Shown: positions 48,741 to 57,333, counted from the stretch's first letter. The stretch: DNA of 64,000 nucleotides from Phytohabitans kaempferiae (GCF_042433955.1 NZ_JBHLUH010000004.1:124001-188000), one strand, 5' to 3'. Translations and numbers: made by a program. The notes: generated by a model not told the origin, from the sequence alone.

Positions 48741-50174
48741 TCAGACCGAAGCCGGCACCACGTCGCGCAACGCCGTGGCGACGTCGGGAGCGGTCACCGG
48801 GCCGCGCCGGGCCGCCTCCCGTCCGGCCAGCCCGTGCAGGTACGCGGCCGCGACCGCCGCCCGCTCCGGCGACAGGCGGGCCGCGAGCAGCGAGCCGAGC
48901 AGCCCGGCCAGCACGTCGCCGGTGCCGCCGGTGGCCAGCACGGGCGTGCCGGTCGGGTTGGCCCAGGCCCGGCCCGACGGCGTGGCGATGATCGTGCGGT
49001 CGCCCTTGAGCAGCACGACCGCGTTCATCCAGGAGGCGAGGCGGAGCGCCGCGCCCACGCGGTCGTCGCCCGGCTCGCCGCCGGCCAGCCTGGCGAACTC
49101 GCGGTCGTGCGGGGTCACCACGATCGGCGCGTCGCGCCTGCGCAACTGGTCGGCCATCGAGCCGTTGACCAGCAGCGTCAGCGCGTCCGCGTCGAGCACG
49201 ACCGGCAGTGAGGTGGCCAGGACCGTACGCAGCTCGGTGGCGGCGGCCTCGTCCGTGCCCAGGCCGGAGCCGCAGACCCAGGCCTGCACGCGGCCCGCGT
49301 CGGCGACCCGCTTGGTGGCGATCACCGAGGGGTGCTCGCGCAGCACGTGTCCGGCGGCACCGCCCGCGTACCGCACCATGCCCGCCGGGCCGGCCAGCGC
49401 GCCGCTCACCGAGAGGACCGCGGCACCCGGGTAGGTCGCCGAGCCGGTCGCGATGCCCACCACGCCACGCGAGTACTTCTCCGAGGCCGCTTCGAGGCGC
49501 GGCCACCACTCCACGATGTCCGACCACTCCGGTACGGCCAGCGCCGCGTCCGCCCGCAGCCACGGCCCGAGCCCGATGTCGACCAGTTCCACCTCGCCGG
49601 CGCACGGGGCAGCGGGCCCCACCACCAGCGCCGGCTTGAGGCAGCCGAACGTCACGGTCACGTCGGCCCGCACCGCCGGCCCGGTCAGCCCGCCGGTGTC
49701 GACGTCGACACCGCTCGGGATGTCGACCGCCACGATCGTGGTACCCCGGGCGTTCAACAGCCGTACGGCGGCCTCGGCGGCGGGGCGCAGGCCGCCCGAG
49801 CCGCCCAGCCCCACGATGCCGTCGACGGCGAGGTCGAGGTCGCGCGGCACGGCGTCGACGACCCGCCCGCCCGCGGCCCGCAGCGCGGCGAGCCCGCCCT
49901 CGTGGACCCGCTCGGGCACGAGCAGCAGCGCGCGTACGGCCGCACCCCGGCGGGCCAGGGAAGCGCCCGCGTAGAGCGCGTCGCCACCGTTGTTGCCCGC
50001 GCCGACCAGCAGGAGCACGCGGGCGCCGTACACACCGCCGCGCTCGGCGAGCAGCAGCGCGCAGCGGCGGGCCAGCCCGGCGGCCGCCCGGCGCATGAGC
50101 ACGCCCTCGGGCACGGTGCGCATCAACGCTTCCTCGGCGGCCCGCACATCGCTGACCCGCCAGGCCCGCCTCAC
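48741..50174 (-). CDS. nnr: Bifunctional NAD(P)HX epimerase/dehydratase
   Basis: 477-aa enzyme repairing hydrated NADH and NADPH. The N-terminal YjeF_N epimerase has LLVGAGNNGGDALYAGASLA and IVAVDIPSGVDVDTG; the C-terminal ribokinase-like ADP/ATP-dependent dehydratase has VVTPHDREFARLAG, VVLLKGDRTIIATP and ATGGTGDVLAGLLGSLLAAR. Start is placed at GTG 50174 (RRAWRVSDVRAAEEAL), where homology to YjeF_N begins; no convincing ribosome site. It follows acpS across a 123-nt gap that contains a repeat-like segment. Confidence 0.93.
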   Translation of the reverse strand: MRRAWRVSDVRAAEEALMRTVPEGVLMRRAAAGLARRCALLLAERGGVYGARVLLLVGAGNNGGDALYAGASLARRGAAVRALLLVPERVHEGGLAALRAAGGRVVDAVPRDLDLAVDGIVGLGGSGGLRPAAEAAVRLLNARGTTIVAVDIPSGVDVDTGGLTGPAVRADVTVTFGCLKPALVVGPAAPCAGEVELVDIGLGPWLRADAALAVPEWSDIVEWWPRLEAASEKYSRGVVGIATGSATYPGAAVLSVSGALAGPAGMVRYAGGAAGHVLREHPSVIATKRVADAGRVQAWVCGSGLGTDEAAATELRTVLATSLPVVLDADALTLLVNGSMADQLRRRDAPIVVTPHDREFARLAGGEPGDDRVGAALRLASWMNAVVLLKGDRTIIATPSGRAWANPTGTPVLATGGTGDVLAGLLGSLLAARLSPERAAVAAAYLHGLAGREAARRGPVTAPDVATALRDVVPASV

Positions 50175-50207
50175 GGCGCCACCGCCACGGTCAGGGGGCA
50201 CCGCCCG

Positions 50208-50302
50208 CCAGGCTCGCTCATGCCCGTCCTCGCTTCGCTGCGGGCGGACATGAGGCTCCACACGCGCTGAGCCTGATGATTCGCTCGCTGCGCTCGCTCA
50301 TT
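50208..50302 (-). repeat. Repeat-like segment with 27-codon ORF between acpS and nnr
   Basis: On the minus strand the segment begins ATGAGCGAGCGCAGCGAGCG, overlapping the acpS stop codon, and ends ATGAGCGAGCC at 50210. Between lies a hairpin AGGCTC/GAGCCT and GCAGCGAAGCGAGG. The first ATG opens a 27-codon frame (SERSERIIRLSACGAS...) that ends at 50218. I remember this GAGCGAGCGCAGCGAGCG motif as frequent in Micromonosporaceae intergenic DNA; that is memory, not shown here. Confidence 0.5.
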
Positions 50303-50690
50303 GGGACGCCACCCCTTCCGCCAGCCGCTCCGCTACCACCATGGCGGATGCGATGCCCCCGTCGTGCGACAACGAGAGATGCCAGCGGGTGACCCCCCGC
50401 TCGGTGGCCGCCGCGGCGACCGTGCCGGAGACGGTCAGCCACGGGCGCCCGTCGGGGTCGGTGACGATCTCGCAGTCGTGCCACCGCAGCCCGACCGGGG
50501 CGCCGAGCGCCTTGGCCACCGCCTCCTTGGCGGCGAAGCGGGCGGCGAGCGACTCGGGCGAACGCGGATTGCCCGACGCCGTGTATCGCTCCGCCTCCGT
50601 GAAGAGCCGGTCGGCGAGCAGTGGGGTGCGGGCGAGAGCGCCGGTGAACCGCTCGACCAGCACGACGTCGATGCCGACAGCCACAATCAC
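50298..50690 (-). CDS. acpS: Holo-[acyl-carrier-protein] synthase
   Basis: 130-aa phosphopantetheinyl transferase that activates acyl carrier protein from CoA. It has VAVGIDVVLVERFTGAL (metal Asp), the motif SPESLAARFAAKEAVAKALG with the Glu and Lys, and WHLSLSHDGGIASAMVV near the end. GTG at 50690 is 7 nt after TAGGGT (50703-50698), so the mRNA should be leaderless; that -10 is located 13 nt before the end of glmS on the same strand. Confidence 0.94.
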   Translation of the reverse strand: MIVAVGIDVVLVERFTGALARTPLLADRLFTEAERYTASGNPRSPESLAARFAAKEAVAKALGAPVGLRWHDCEIVTDPDGRPWLTVSGTVAAAATERGVTRWHLSLSHDGGIASAMVVAERLAEGVASQ

Positions 50691-50715
50691 GCCGCCAACC
50701 CTAAAGGTGTGGCGC

Positions 50716-52587
50716 CTACTCGACGGTCACCGACTTGGCGAGGTTGCGGGGCTGGTCGACGTCGTGCCCGCGGGCGGCGGCGATCTCGCAGGCCAGCACC
50801 TGGAGTGGCACGGTGGTGACGAGTGGGGCGAGGAGCGTCGGCGTGCGCGGCACCCGCACGAGGTGATCGGCGTACGGCACGACCGCCTCGTCGCCCTCCT
50901 CGGCGATCACGATCGTGCGGGCGCCCCTGGCCCGTACCTCCTGGATGTTGGAAACGATCTTGTCGTGCAGCACGCCGCGCCCAGCCGGAGAGGGCACCAC
51001 GCACACCACCGGGCAGCCTTCGTCGATCAGCGCGATCGGGCCGTGCTTGAGCTCGCCGGCCGCGAAGCCCTCGGCGTGCATGTAGGCCAGCTCCTTGAGC
51101 TTGAGCGCGCCCTCCAGCGCCACGGGGTAGCCCACGTGGCGGCCGATGAACAGCACGCTCTTCGCCTCCGCGAGCGCCCGGGCCAACTCCCGCACCGGCT
51201 CCATCGTGGCCAGCACCTCCTGGAGCTTGCCCGGCATCTCCTGGAGCTGGGCGACGACCGCGGCGACCTCGTCGGCGTACTTGATCCCGCGCACCTGGGC
51301 CAGGTGCAGCCCCACGAGGTAGCAGGCGACGAGCTGGGTCAGGAACGCCTTGGTCGAGGCGACCGCGATCTCCGGGCCGGCGTGCGTGTAGAGCACGGCG
51401 TCGGACTCGCGCGGGATCGTGGAGCCGTTGGTGTTGCAGATCGCCAGCACGCGCGCCTTTTGCTCCTTGGCGTGGCGGAGCGCCATCAGCGTGTCCATCG
51501 TCTCGCCGGACTGGCTGATCGCCACCACCAGCGTGGACCGGTCGAGCACCGGGTCGCGGTAGCGGAACTCGCTGGCCAGCTCCACCTCGCAGGGGATACG
51601 CGTCCAGTGCTCGATCGCGTACTTCGCGACGAGCCCGGAATGGTAGGCCGTGCCGCAGGCGACGATGAAGATCTTGTCGACGTCGCGCAGATCCTGGTCG
51701 GTGAGGCGCACCTCGTCGAGCACGATCTCGCCGTTTTCCTTGAGCCGGCCGAGCAGCGTGTCGGCGACCGCCTGAGGCTGCTCGGCGATCTCCTTCAGCA
51801 TGAAGTAGTCGTAGCCGCCCTTTTCCGCGGCCGAGGCATCCCAGTCGATGTGGAAGTCTTTGCCGCTCGCGGGCTGGCCGGCGAAGTCGGTGATCTCGAT
51901 GCCCTCGGGCGTGATGAGCACCACCTGGTCCTGCCCCAGCTCGACCGCGTCACGCGTGTGCTCGATGAACGCGGACACGTCGCTGGCCAGGTAGTTTTCG
52001 CCGATGCCGCGCCCCACCACCAGCGGCGAGTTACGCCGGGCGCCGACCACCGCGCCGGGCACCGCGGAGTCGACGGCGAGCAGCGTGAACGCCCCCTCGA
52101 GCCGCTGGCAGACCCGGCGCATCGCGGCGGCCAGCGCCTCCGGACTCGGCGTGGGCTCGCCGGCCAGCTCGGCGGCGAGCAGGTGGGCCGCGCACTCGGT
52201 GTCGGTGTCGCTGCCGAACTCGACGCCCTCCGCCTCCAGCTCGGCGCGGAGCTTGGCGAAGTTTTCGATGATGCCGTTGTGGATCACGGCGACCCGCCCG
52301 TCGCGGGAGAGATGGGGGTGCGCGTTGCGGTCGGTGGGACCACCGTGGGTCGCCCAGCGCGTGTGACCGATGGCGGTGGCGCCGTCGCCCATGCCGTCGG
52401 TGGGCGCCTCGGCCAGGATCTTCTCCAGGTTGGCCAGCTTGCCGGCACGCTTTTCGGTCAGCAGGCGGTCACCGGCCACCACCGCGACGCCCGCCGAGTC
52501 GTAGCCGCGGTATTCCAGCCGGCGCAGCCCATCCAGCACGATGCCCAGCGCCGGCCGGGCGCCGACGTAGCCCACGATTCCACACAT
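50716..52587 (-). CDS. glmS: Glutamine-fructose-6-phosphate aminotransferase
   Basis: 623-aa enzyme making glucosamine-6-phosphate from fructose-6-phosphate and glutamine, first step to UDP-GlcNAc for peptidoglycan. The N-terminal glutaminase uses Cys2 (MCGIVGYVGARPALGIVLDG), with GHTRWATHG and NAHPH. Two SIS domains follow (VACGTAYHSGLVAKY, ISQSGETMDTL, IGRHVGYPVALEGALKLKE), and it ends LAKSVTVE as usual. ATG is 7 nt after TACGCT, so probably leaderless. No glmS ribozyme-like leader is present. glmM, the next step, is 2.3 kb away. Confidence 0.97.
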   Translation of the reverse strand: MCGIVGYVGARPALGIVLDGLRRLEYRGYDSAGVAVVAGDRLLTEKRAGKLANLEKILAEAPTDGMGDGATAIGHTRWATHGGPTDRNAHPHLSRDGRVAVIHNGIIENFAKLRAELEAEGVEFGSDTDTECAAHLLAAELAGEPTPSPEALAAAMRRVCQRLEGAFTLLAVDSAVPGAVVGARRNSPLVVGRGIGENYLASDVSAFIEHTRDAVELGQDQVVLITPEGIEITDFAGQPASGKDFHIDWDASAAEKGGYDYFMLKEIAEQPQAVADTLLGRLKENGEIVLDEVRLTDQDLRDVDKIFIVACGTAYHSGLVAKYAIEHWTRIPCEVELASEFRYRDPVLDRSTLVVAISQSGETMDTLMALRHAKEQKARVLAICNTNGSTIPRESDAVLYTHAGPEIAVASTKAFLTQLVACYLVGLHLAQVRGIKYADEVAAVVAQLQEMPGKLQEVLATMEPVRELARALAEAKSVLFIGRHVGYPVALEGALKLKELAYMHAEGFAAGELKHGPIALIDEGCPVVCVVPSPAGRGVLHDKIVSNIQEVRARGARTIVIAEEGDEAVVPYADHLVRVPRTPTLLAPLVTTVPLQVLACEIAAARGHDVDQPRNLAKSVTVE

Positions 52588-52641
52588 GGCCTGCAGCGTA
52601 ACCCACTTTCGCTCACCATGCCTGCTCGAAAGTCCCGGAAT

Positions 52642-52660
52642 CGCTCATCCGACATGAGCG
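52642..52660. promoter_or_regulatory. Palindrome CGCTCAT-N5-ATGAGCG between glmS and MmpS-like gene
   Basis: Perfect 7-bp arms with a 5-nt spacer in the 174-bp divergent gap, 55 nt upstream of the glmS start and about 100 nt upstream of the MmpS-like start. It lies where an activator or repressor of either gene could bind. Confidence 0.45.
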
Positions 52661-52761
52661 TTTGCGGGAATCGCAGGAAGAATCGGACACCGGACTTGCC
52701 GGCCGGGGCCATCGTGGAACACCGTGACTGGCGCAGTCTCTATCCGGGGGGATAACGCTCG

Positions 52762-53376
52762 ATGACCTACCCGCCGCCGTACGAGCAGCAGCCCGGTGCG
52801 AAAGCGCCGTCCTCGTCGCCGCCGACCACGCCCTACCCCACCTACCTCGGTCCACCGGCGCCGCCACCGAAACGGTCGAACGGGCCGATCCTCGCCGTCG
52901 TGATCGTGCTGGCCGTGCTGTTGCTGGGGGGCACAGCCACCGCCGGCGTACTGCTGGTCAACCGCTCCGAAGACCCCGGCACGGTCGCCACAGACCGCAC
53001 CACCGACCCGGCGACGCCACGGCCGGAGCAGACCACGCCCGAGGCCGGCGACGACGACGACAACGGGTCAGACTCCGACAACGACGGAAACAGCGGCGGC
53101 AAGGTCGTTTACGAGGTCACCGGCGACGGACCGGTGAGCATCGTCTTCCTGAAGGAGGACGGCCTCACACCAGAGCGGGCCAGCGACACCGACCTGCCGT
53201 GGCGCAAGGAGCAGACGCTGGACAGCGGCGCGGCCCTGGTCACGGTGACCGCGATCCGGAGCGGCGGCGGCACCGGCAGCATCGAGTGCCGGATCACGAT
53301 CGACGGCGAGGAGGTCGCCAAGAAGACGGCGACCGGCACGTACGCGACCGTCACCTGCAACAAACTGATCCTCTAG
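52762..53376 (+). CDS. MmpS-like membrane accessory protein
   Basis: 204-aa protein with a proline-rich cytoplasmic N-terminus, one helix (about 38-62, GPILAVVIVLAVLLLGGTAT), an acidic spacer (DDDDNGSDSDNDG) and a C-terminal Ig-like domain of the MmpS family (VVYEVTGDGPVSIVFLKEDG, LPWRKEQTLDSGAALVTVTA, SIECRITIDGEEVAKKTATG, YATVTC). In mycobacteria MmpS proteins assist MmpL lipid exporters; no mmpL gene is here, so the role is open. GGGGGGA precedes the ATG. The 71-nt repeat begins 16 nt after its stop. Confidence 0.85.
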   Translation: MTYPPPYEQQPGAKAPSSSPPTTPYPTYLGPPAPPPKRSNGPILAVVIVLAVLLLGGTATAGVLLVNRSEDPGTVATDRTTDPATPRPEQTTPEAGDDDDNGSDSDNDGNSGGKVVYEVTGDGPVSIVFLKEDGLTPERASDTDLPWRKEQTLDSGAALVTVTAIRSGGGTGSIECRITIDGEEVAKKTATGTYATVTCNKLIL

Positions 53377-53391
53377 CGACGCGGTTTCGAC

Positions 53392-53462
53392 AGACAGATC
53401 CGGGCTACCGCGACGTCCGCCGTGGTCCCGACCGCCGCTCCCGCGGCCTCACCTTCCGCGGT
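53392..53462 (+). repeat. 71-nt structured dispersed repeat, copy B
   Basis: Starts AGACAGATCCGGGCTACCGC and ends TCCGCGGT, aligned without gaps with copy A (5797-5867, minus strand). Hairpin 1 is kept as ACCGCG/CGTGGT with one G-U pair where copy A has G-C; hairpin 2 (CCGCGG-N9-CCGCGG) is unchanged. It begins 16 nt after the MmpS-like stop. Confidence 0.85.
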
Positions 53463-53640
53463 CACGCGCGGCACAGGCCCGCCCCCGACGCTCACCTCGC
53501 CGGTAGGACCCCGACGACACCTGGTCGAGGCTCGCGGTCAGGCCAGCCTCCACCCCACCGTTGCTCCAATGTGGAACGCTCACCGGCCGGCGAGCTACGA
53601 CCGGCCCGCTACCGCACCGCCGGTCCCGGCGCCCACCGCG

Positions 53641-53674
53641 GGCGCACCGGTGCGCCGGGACGCCCTACTACGCT
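53641..53674 (+). promoter_or_regulatory. dapC promoter with 16-nt palindrome
   Basis: The perfect palindrome GGCGCACCGGTGCGCC (53641-53656) covers the place of the -35 element for a -10 TACGCT (53669-53674), which ends 6 nt before the ATG. It may be an operator; it could equally be a GC-rich hairpin. Confidence 0.5.
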
Positions 53675-53680
53675 GATCGA

Positions 53681-54868
53681 ATGAGCAGCCCCACCGCGAC
53701 CGACACCGATCCCGGCGTGCGCCGGATGCGGCCCTTCGGCACGACGATCTTCGCCGAGATGTCCGCGCTGGCCGTGCGGACCGGCGCGGTAAACCTGGGC
53801 CAGGGCTTCCCGGACACCGACGGGCCGCCGGAGATGCTGGAGGCGGCCGCCGAGGCGCTGCGCACGGGCCACAACCAGTACCCTCCGGGCCCCGGCATCC
53901 CCGCGCTGCGGGCGGCGGTCGCCGAGCACCAGCGCCGCTTCTGGGGCCTCGCCTACGACCCGGACGGCGAGGTGCTGGTCACCGCCGGCGCGACCGAAGC
54001 GGTGGCGGCCACCATCCTCGGGCTCTGCGAGCCGGGCGACGAGGTGGTGTGCTTCGAGCCCTACTACGACTCGTACGCGGCCTCGATCGCGCTCGCCGGT
54101 GCCGTGCGCCGGCCGGTCACGCTCCGCCCCTCGGCCGGTGGGCGATACGGCTTCGACCCCGACGAGCTGCGCGCCGCGTTCGGGCCGCGCACCAGGCTGG
54201 TGCTGCTCAACTCCCCGCACAACCCCACCGGCAAGGTCTTCACGCGGGCCGAGCTGGCCCAGGTCGCCGAGCTGTGCCAGGAGTACGGGGCGTACGCGGT
54301 GACCGACGAGGTGTACGAGCACCTGGTCTTCTCCGACGCCGCCGACGTGCACGTCCCGCTCGCCACGCTGCCCGGCATGCGGGAGCGCACCGTACGCATC
54401 TCCTCGGCCGGCAAGACCTTCTCCTGCACCGGCTGGAAGGTCGGCTGGGCGAGCGGGCCGGCCGAGCTGGTCACCGCCGTGACCCGGGTCAAGCAGTTCC
54501 TGACGTACGTCAACGGCGCCCCCTTCCAGCCCGCCGTCGCGGTGGCGCTCGGCCTGCCGGACAGCTACTACGAGGGCTTTCGGGCCGGGCTCGAGGCGCG
54601 GCGCGACCAGCTCGTCGCCGGGCTCGGCGACGCCGGCTTCCGCGTGCTGCCCTCCGAGGGCACCTACTTCGTGACCACCGACATCACCCCGCTGGGCGGG
54701 ACCGACGGCATGGAGTTCTGCCGCACGCTGCCAGAGCGTTGCGGCGTGGCCGCCGTGCCGACCGAGGTGTTCTACGACGACCCGGAGGCGGGCAAGCGGC
54801 TGGTCCGGTTTGCCTTCTGCAAGCGCCCGGAGGTCATCGACGAGGCGGTGCGCCGCCTGCGCGGATAG
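53681..54868 (+). CDS. dapC: N-succinyldiaminopimelate aminotransferase (DapC-type class I/II aminotransferase)
   Basis: 395-aa fold-type I PLP aminotransferase resembling M. tuberculosis DapC (Rv0858c), which works in lysine/meso-diaminopimelate synthesis. It has AVNLGQGFPDTDGPPEML, HNQYPPGPGIPALRAAVAEH, LLNSPHNPTGKVFT, AVTDEVYEHLVFSD and the PLP lysine in ISSAGKTFSCTGWKVGWASG. Related enzymes also use kynurenine or methionine, so specificity is inferred. Leaderless start likely (TACGCT 6 nt before ATG). It is convergent with glmM, with only 6 bp between the stops. Confidence 0.87.
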   Translation: MSSPTATDTDPGVRRMRPFGTTIFAEMSALAVRTGAVNLGQGFPDTDGPPEMLEAAAEALRTGHNQYPPGPGIPALRAAVAEHQRRFWGLAYDPDGEVLVTAGATEAVAATILGLCEPGDEVVCFEPYYDSYAASIALAGAVRRPVTLRPSAGGRYGFDPDELRAAFGPRTRLVLLNSPHNPTGKVFTRAELAQVAELCQEYGAYAVTDEVYEHLVFSDAADVHVPLATLPGMRERTVRISSAGKTFSCTGWKVGWASGPAELVTAVTRVKQFLTYVNGAPFQPAVAVALGLPDSYYEGFRAGLEARRDQLVAGLGDAGFRVLPSEGTYFVTTDITPLGGTDGMEFCRTLPERCGVAAVPTEVFYDDPEAGKRLVRFAFCKRPEVIDEAVRRLRG

Positions 54869-54874
54869 CCTCGG

Positions 54875-56221
54875 TCAGGCCGGGCTGGCGGCGCGCACGG
54901 CCGCGGCGATCCGCTCGGCCACCGAGCGGGCGGTCTCCACCGTCGCCGCCTCGACCATGACGCGGACCAGCGGCTCGGTGCCGGAGGGGCGGAGCAGCAC
55001 GCGCCCGGTCTCGCCCAGCTCCGCCTCCGCCTCGGCGGTCGCGGCGAGTACGGGAGCCGCGGTGGCCCCCGCCGCGCGGTCGCCGACCGGCACGTTGACC
55101 AGCACCTGGGGCAGCTTGGTGACCACCGACGCGAGATCGGCGAGGCTACGGCCGGTGGCAGCCATGCGGGACATGAGGTGCAGGCCGGTGAGGACGCCGT
55201 CGCCGGTGGTCGCGTACGCCGGCATCACGATGTGCCCGCTCTGCTCGCCGCCGAGCGCGAGGGCGGAGGCGCGCAGCTCCTCCAGCACGTAGCGGTCGCC
55301 GACCTTGGTCTCGACCATGCGGATGCCCTCCTGGGACATCGCCAGGCGGAGGCCGAGGTTGCTCATCACGGTGGCGACCAGCGTGTCCGAGGTCAGCGCG
55401 CCGCTCTCCCGCATGGACAGCGCGAGGATCGCCATGATCTGGTCGCCGTCGACCTCGTCGCCGTCGGCGGTCACCGCCAGGCAGCGGTCGGCGTCGCCGT
55501 CGTGCGCGATGCCGAGGTGGGCCCCGTGCGCGCGGACGGCCGCCTTGATCGGCTCCAGGTGGGTCGAGCCGCAGCCGTCGTTGATGTTGAGCCCGTCGGG
55601 CTCGGCGTGGATCGCGATGACCTCGGCGCCGGCCTCGCGGTAGGCCAGCGGCGCGACGTCGGAGGCCGCGCCGTTGGCGCAGTCGACCACGACGCGAATC
55701 CCCTCGAGCCGGTGCGGGACTGTGCTGACCAGGTGCTGCACGTAGTGCTCGGCGCCGTCGAGCAGGTCGTGCACCCGCCCGATGCCCGGCCCGGTGGGGC
55801 GGGTCCAGGAGATGCCCGCCTCGATCGCCGTCTCGATCTTGTGCTCGACCTCGTCAGGGAGCTTGTGACCACCGGCGGCGAAGAGCTTGATGCCGTTGTC
55901 GGGCATCGGGTTGTGCGAGGCGGAAAGCATCACGCCCAGATCGGCCTTGGCCTCGCCGACCAGGAACGCCACGCCGGGCGTGGGGAGCACTCCCACACGC
56001 ACCACGTTGGCCCCCGCGCTGGCCAGGCCCGCCACGACCGCCGCCTCCAGCATCTCGCCGCTGGCCCGCGGGTCACGGCCGACGACCGCGAGCGGCGGAT
56101 GGCTGCGGTCGGACTCGGCGAGAGTGCGTGCGGCGGCCACCGCCACCGCCATCGCCAGCTCGGGCGTGAGGTCGGCATTGGCCCGGCCGCGTACGCCATC
56201 GGTGCCGAAGAGACGAGCCAT
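54875..56221 (-). CDS. glmM: Phosphoglucosamine mutase
   Basis: 448-aa enzyme that converts glucosamine-6-phosphate to glucosamine-1-phosphate on the way to UDP-GlcNAc. It has LFGTDGVRGRANADLTPEL, the phosphoserine loop GVMLSASHNPMPDNGIK, the metal loop GIAHDGDADRCLAV and the C-terminal phosphate-binding LLRPSGTEPLVRVMVEA. ATG 56221 has GGAAG upstream. It follows rpsI across a 90-nt gap with a hairpin, the standard actinobacterial order rplM-rpsI-glmM. Confidence 0.97.
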   Translation of the reverse strand: MARLFGTDGVRGRANADLTPELAMAVAVAAARTLAESDRSHPPLAVVGRDPRASGEMLEAAVVAGLASAGANVVRVGVLPTPGVAFLVGEAKADLGVMLSASHNPMPDNGIKLFAAGGHKLPDEVEHKIETAIEAGISWTRPTGPGIGRVHDLLDGAEHYVQHLVSTVPHRLEGIRVVVDCANGAASDVAPLAYREAGAEVIAIHAEPDGLNINDGCGSTHLEPIKAAVRAHGAHLGIAHDGDADRCLAVTADGDEVDGDQIMAILALSMRESGALTSDTLVATVMSNLGLRLAMSQEGIRMVETKVGDRYVLEELRASALALGGEQSGHIVMPAYATTGDGVLTGLHLMSRMAATGRSLADLASVVTKLPQVLVNVPVGDRAAGATAAPVLAATAEAEAELGETGRVLLRPSGTEPLVRVMVEAATVETARSVAERIAAAVRAASPA

Positions 56222-56247
56222 GAGCCCCACTTCCCGGAAGCATGAGA

Positions 56248-56290
56248 ACGGCCGGTGCCGCCCCACTTTTACACAGGGCAGCCCGGCCGT
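56248..56290 (-). terminator. Intercistronic hairpin between rpsI and glmM
   Basis: ACGGCCGG-TGCC pairs with GGCA-(GC)-CCGGCCGT, giving 12 base pairs with a 2-nt bulge around an 17-nt loop. It lies 22 nt after rpsI and could lower glmM expression relative to the ribosomal proteins. Confidence 0.6.
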
Positions 56291-56311
56291 CTTTCAGCAG
56301 TGCAAAACGCG

Positions 56312-56779
56312 TCAGCGCTTGGAGTACTGAGGAGCCTTGCGGGCCTTCTTGAGACCGTACTTCTTGCTCTCCTTGACGCGCGCGTCACGGGTGAGGAAGC
56401 CGGCCTTCTTCAGCGCCGGGCGGTCATCGAGGTCGTTGGCGCAGAGCGCGCGGGCGATGCCCAGCCGCAGCGCGCCGGCCTGACCGGTGATGCCGCCACC
56501 GCGCAGGTTGGCGATCACGTCGAAGGTCTCCACCTTCTCCGCGGTCACCAGCGGCTCGCGGATCAGCTGCTGGTGCACCTTGCTCGGGAAGTAGTCCTCA
56601 AGCTCGCGACCGTTGCAGGTGATCTTGCCGGTGCCGGGCACGATGCGCACCCGGACGATGGCCTCCTTGCGGCGGCCCACGGTCTGGATGGGACGGTCAC
56701 CGCGGGGCACGCGGGCGGCGGGCACCGGGGCGGTCTCGACGGCCGGCGGCGCCGGGGTCGGGACGATGGTGTCGGTCAT
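56312..56779 (-). CDS. rpsI: 30S ribosomal protein S9
   Basis: 155-aa ribosomal protein. The core from about residue 30 has TVGRRKEAIVRVRIVPGTGK, ANLRGGGITGQAGALRLGIA and the tail RDARVKESKKYGLKKARKAP followed by QYSKR, whose C-terminal Lys-Arg reaches the P-site tRNA. An Ala/Pro-rich N-terminal extension of about 30 residues (PTPAPPAVETAPVPAARVP) is usual in actinobacteria. AAGGAA lies before ATG 56779. It is 20 nt after rplM. Confidence 0.98.
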   Translation of the reverse strand: MTDTIVPTPAPPAVETAPVPAARVPRGDRPIQTVGRRKEAIVRVRIVPGTGKITCNGRELEDYFPSKVHQQLIREPLVTAEKVETFDVIANLRGGGITGQAGALRLGIARALCANDLDDRPALKKAGFLTRDARVKESKKYGLKKARKAPQYSKR

Positions 56780-56799
56780 GCTTGTTCCTTCGCCCGCGC

Positions 56800-57243
56800 T
56801 CACTGCGCGATCTGCTTGATCTCGAACGGCACCGGCTGCTGTGCGCCGTGCGGGTGCTCGGCGCCGGCGTAGACCTTGAGCTTCTTGATCAGCTTTCGGC
56901 CCAGGCGGTTGTGCGGGAGCATGCCGCGGACAGCCAGCTCCACGGCCCGCTCGGGGCGCTTGGTGAGCAGCTCGTCGTAGCCCACCTGCTTGAGGCCGCC
57001 CGGGTAGCCGGAGTGGCGGTAGGCGACCTTGGTCTGCCGCTTGTTGCCGGTCAGCGCGACCTTGCCGGCATTGACGATCACCACGAAGTCACCGGTGTCG
57101 ACGTGCGGCGCGAAGGTCGGCTTGTGCTTGCCGCGCAGCAGCGTGGCGGCGTGGGTCGCCAGACGGCCCAGCACGACATCAGAGGCGTCGATAACGTGCC
57201 ACTGACGCTCGATCTCACCCGGCTTCGGGCTGTACGTACGCAC
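56800..57243 (-). CDS. rplM: 50S ribosomal protein L13
   Basis: 147-aa ribosomal protein with TYSPKPGEIERQWHVIDASD, VVLGRLATHAATLLRGKHKP and AVRGMLPHNRLGRKLIKKLK. GTG start. First gene of the rplM-rpsI operon, with a predicted 80-90-nt leader from the promoter at 57334-57363. The leader could hold an autoregulatory structure, but I do not recognise one. Confidence 0.98.
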   Translation of the reverse strand: MRTYSPKPGEIERQWHVIDASDVVLGRLATHAATLLRGKHKPTFAPHVDTGDFVVIVNAGKVALTGNKRQTKVAYRHSGYPGGLKQVGYDELLTKRPERAVELAVRGMLPHNRLGRKLIKKLKVYAGAEHPHGAQQPVPFEIKQIAQ

Positions 57244-57333
57244 AGGTTTACCTTGTCTCGTCGTCGGTCTGGGGGCGCACGCCGAGGCCGCCGCTCAGCG
57301 GCAGCGCGTCCGGCATTAGCACAACAGCAGGCA

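Larger units (their letters stand above)
53377..53680 (+). other. Intergenic region with 71-nt repeat and dapC promoter
   Basis: This 304-nt gap holds repeat copy B (53392-53462), then about 180 nt with a nearly palindromic CTCACCGGCCGGCGAG at about 53579, and the perfect 16-nt palindrome and -10 of dapC at its right end. No open reading frame in it looks genuine. Confidence 0.6.

Noticed and set aside
52588..52761. Possible glmS ribozyme upstream of glmS
   Set aside because: The -10 element lies 7 nt before the start codon, leaving no leader, and no ribozyme-like pattern was seen.
57244..57333. Possible ribosomal-protein leader regulating rplM
   Set aside because: The leader has some G/C pairing, but I do not recognise a known L13 leader structure.
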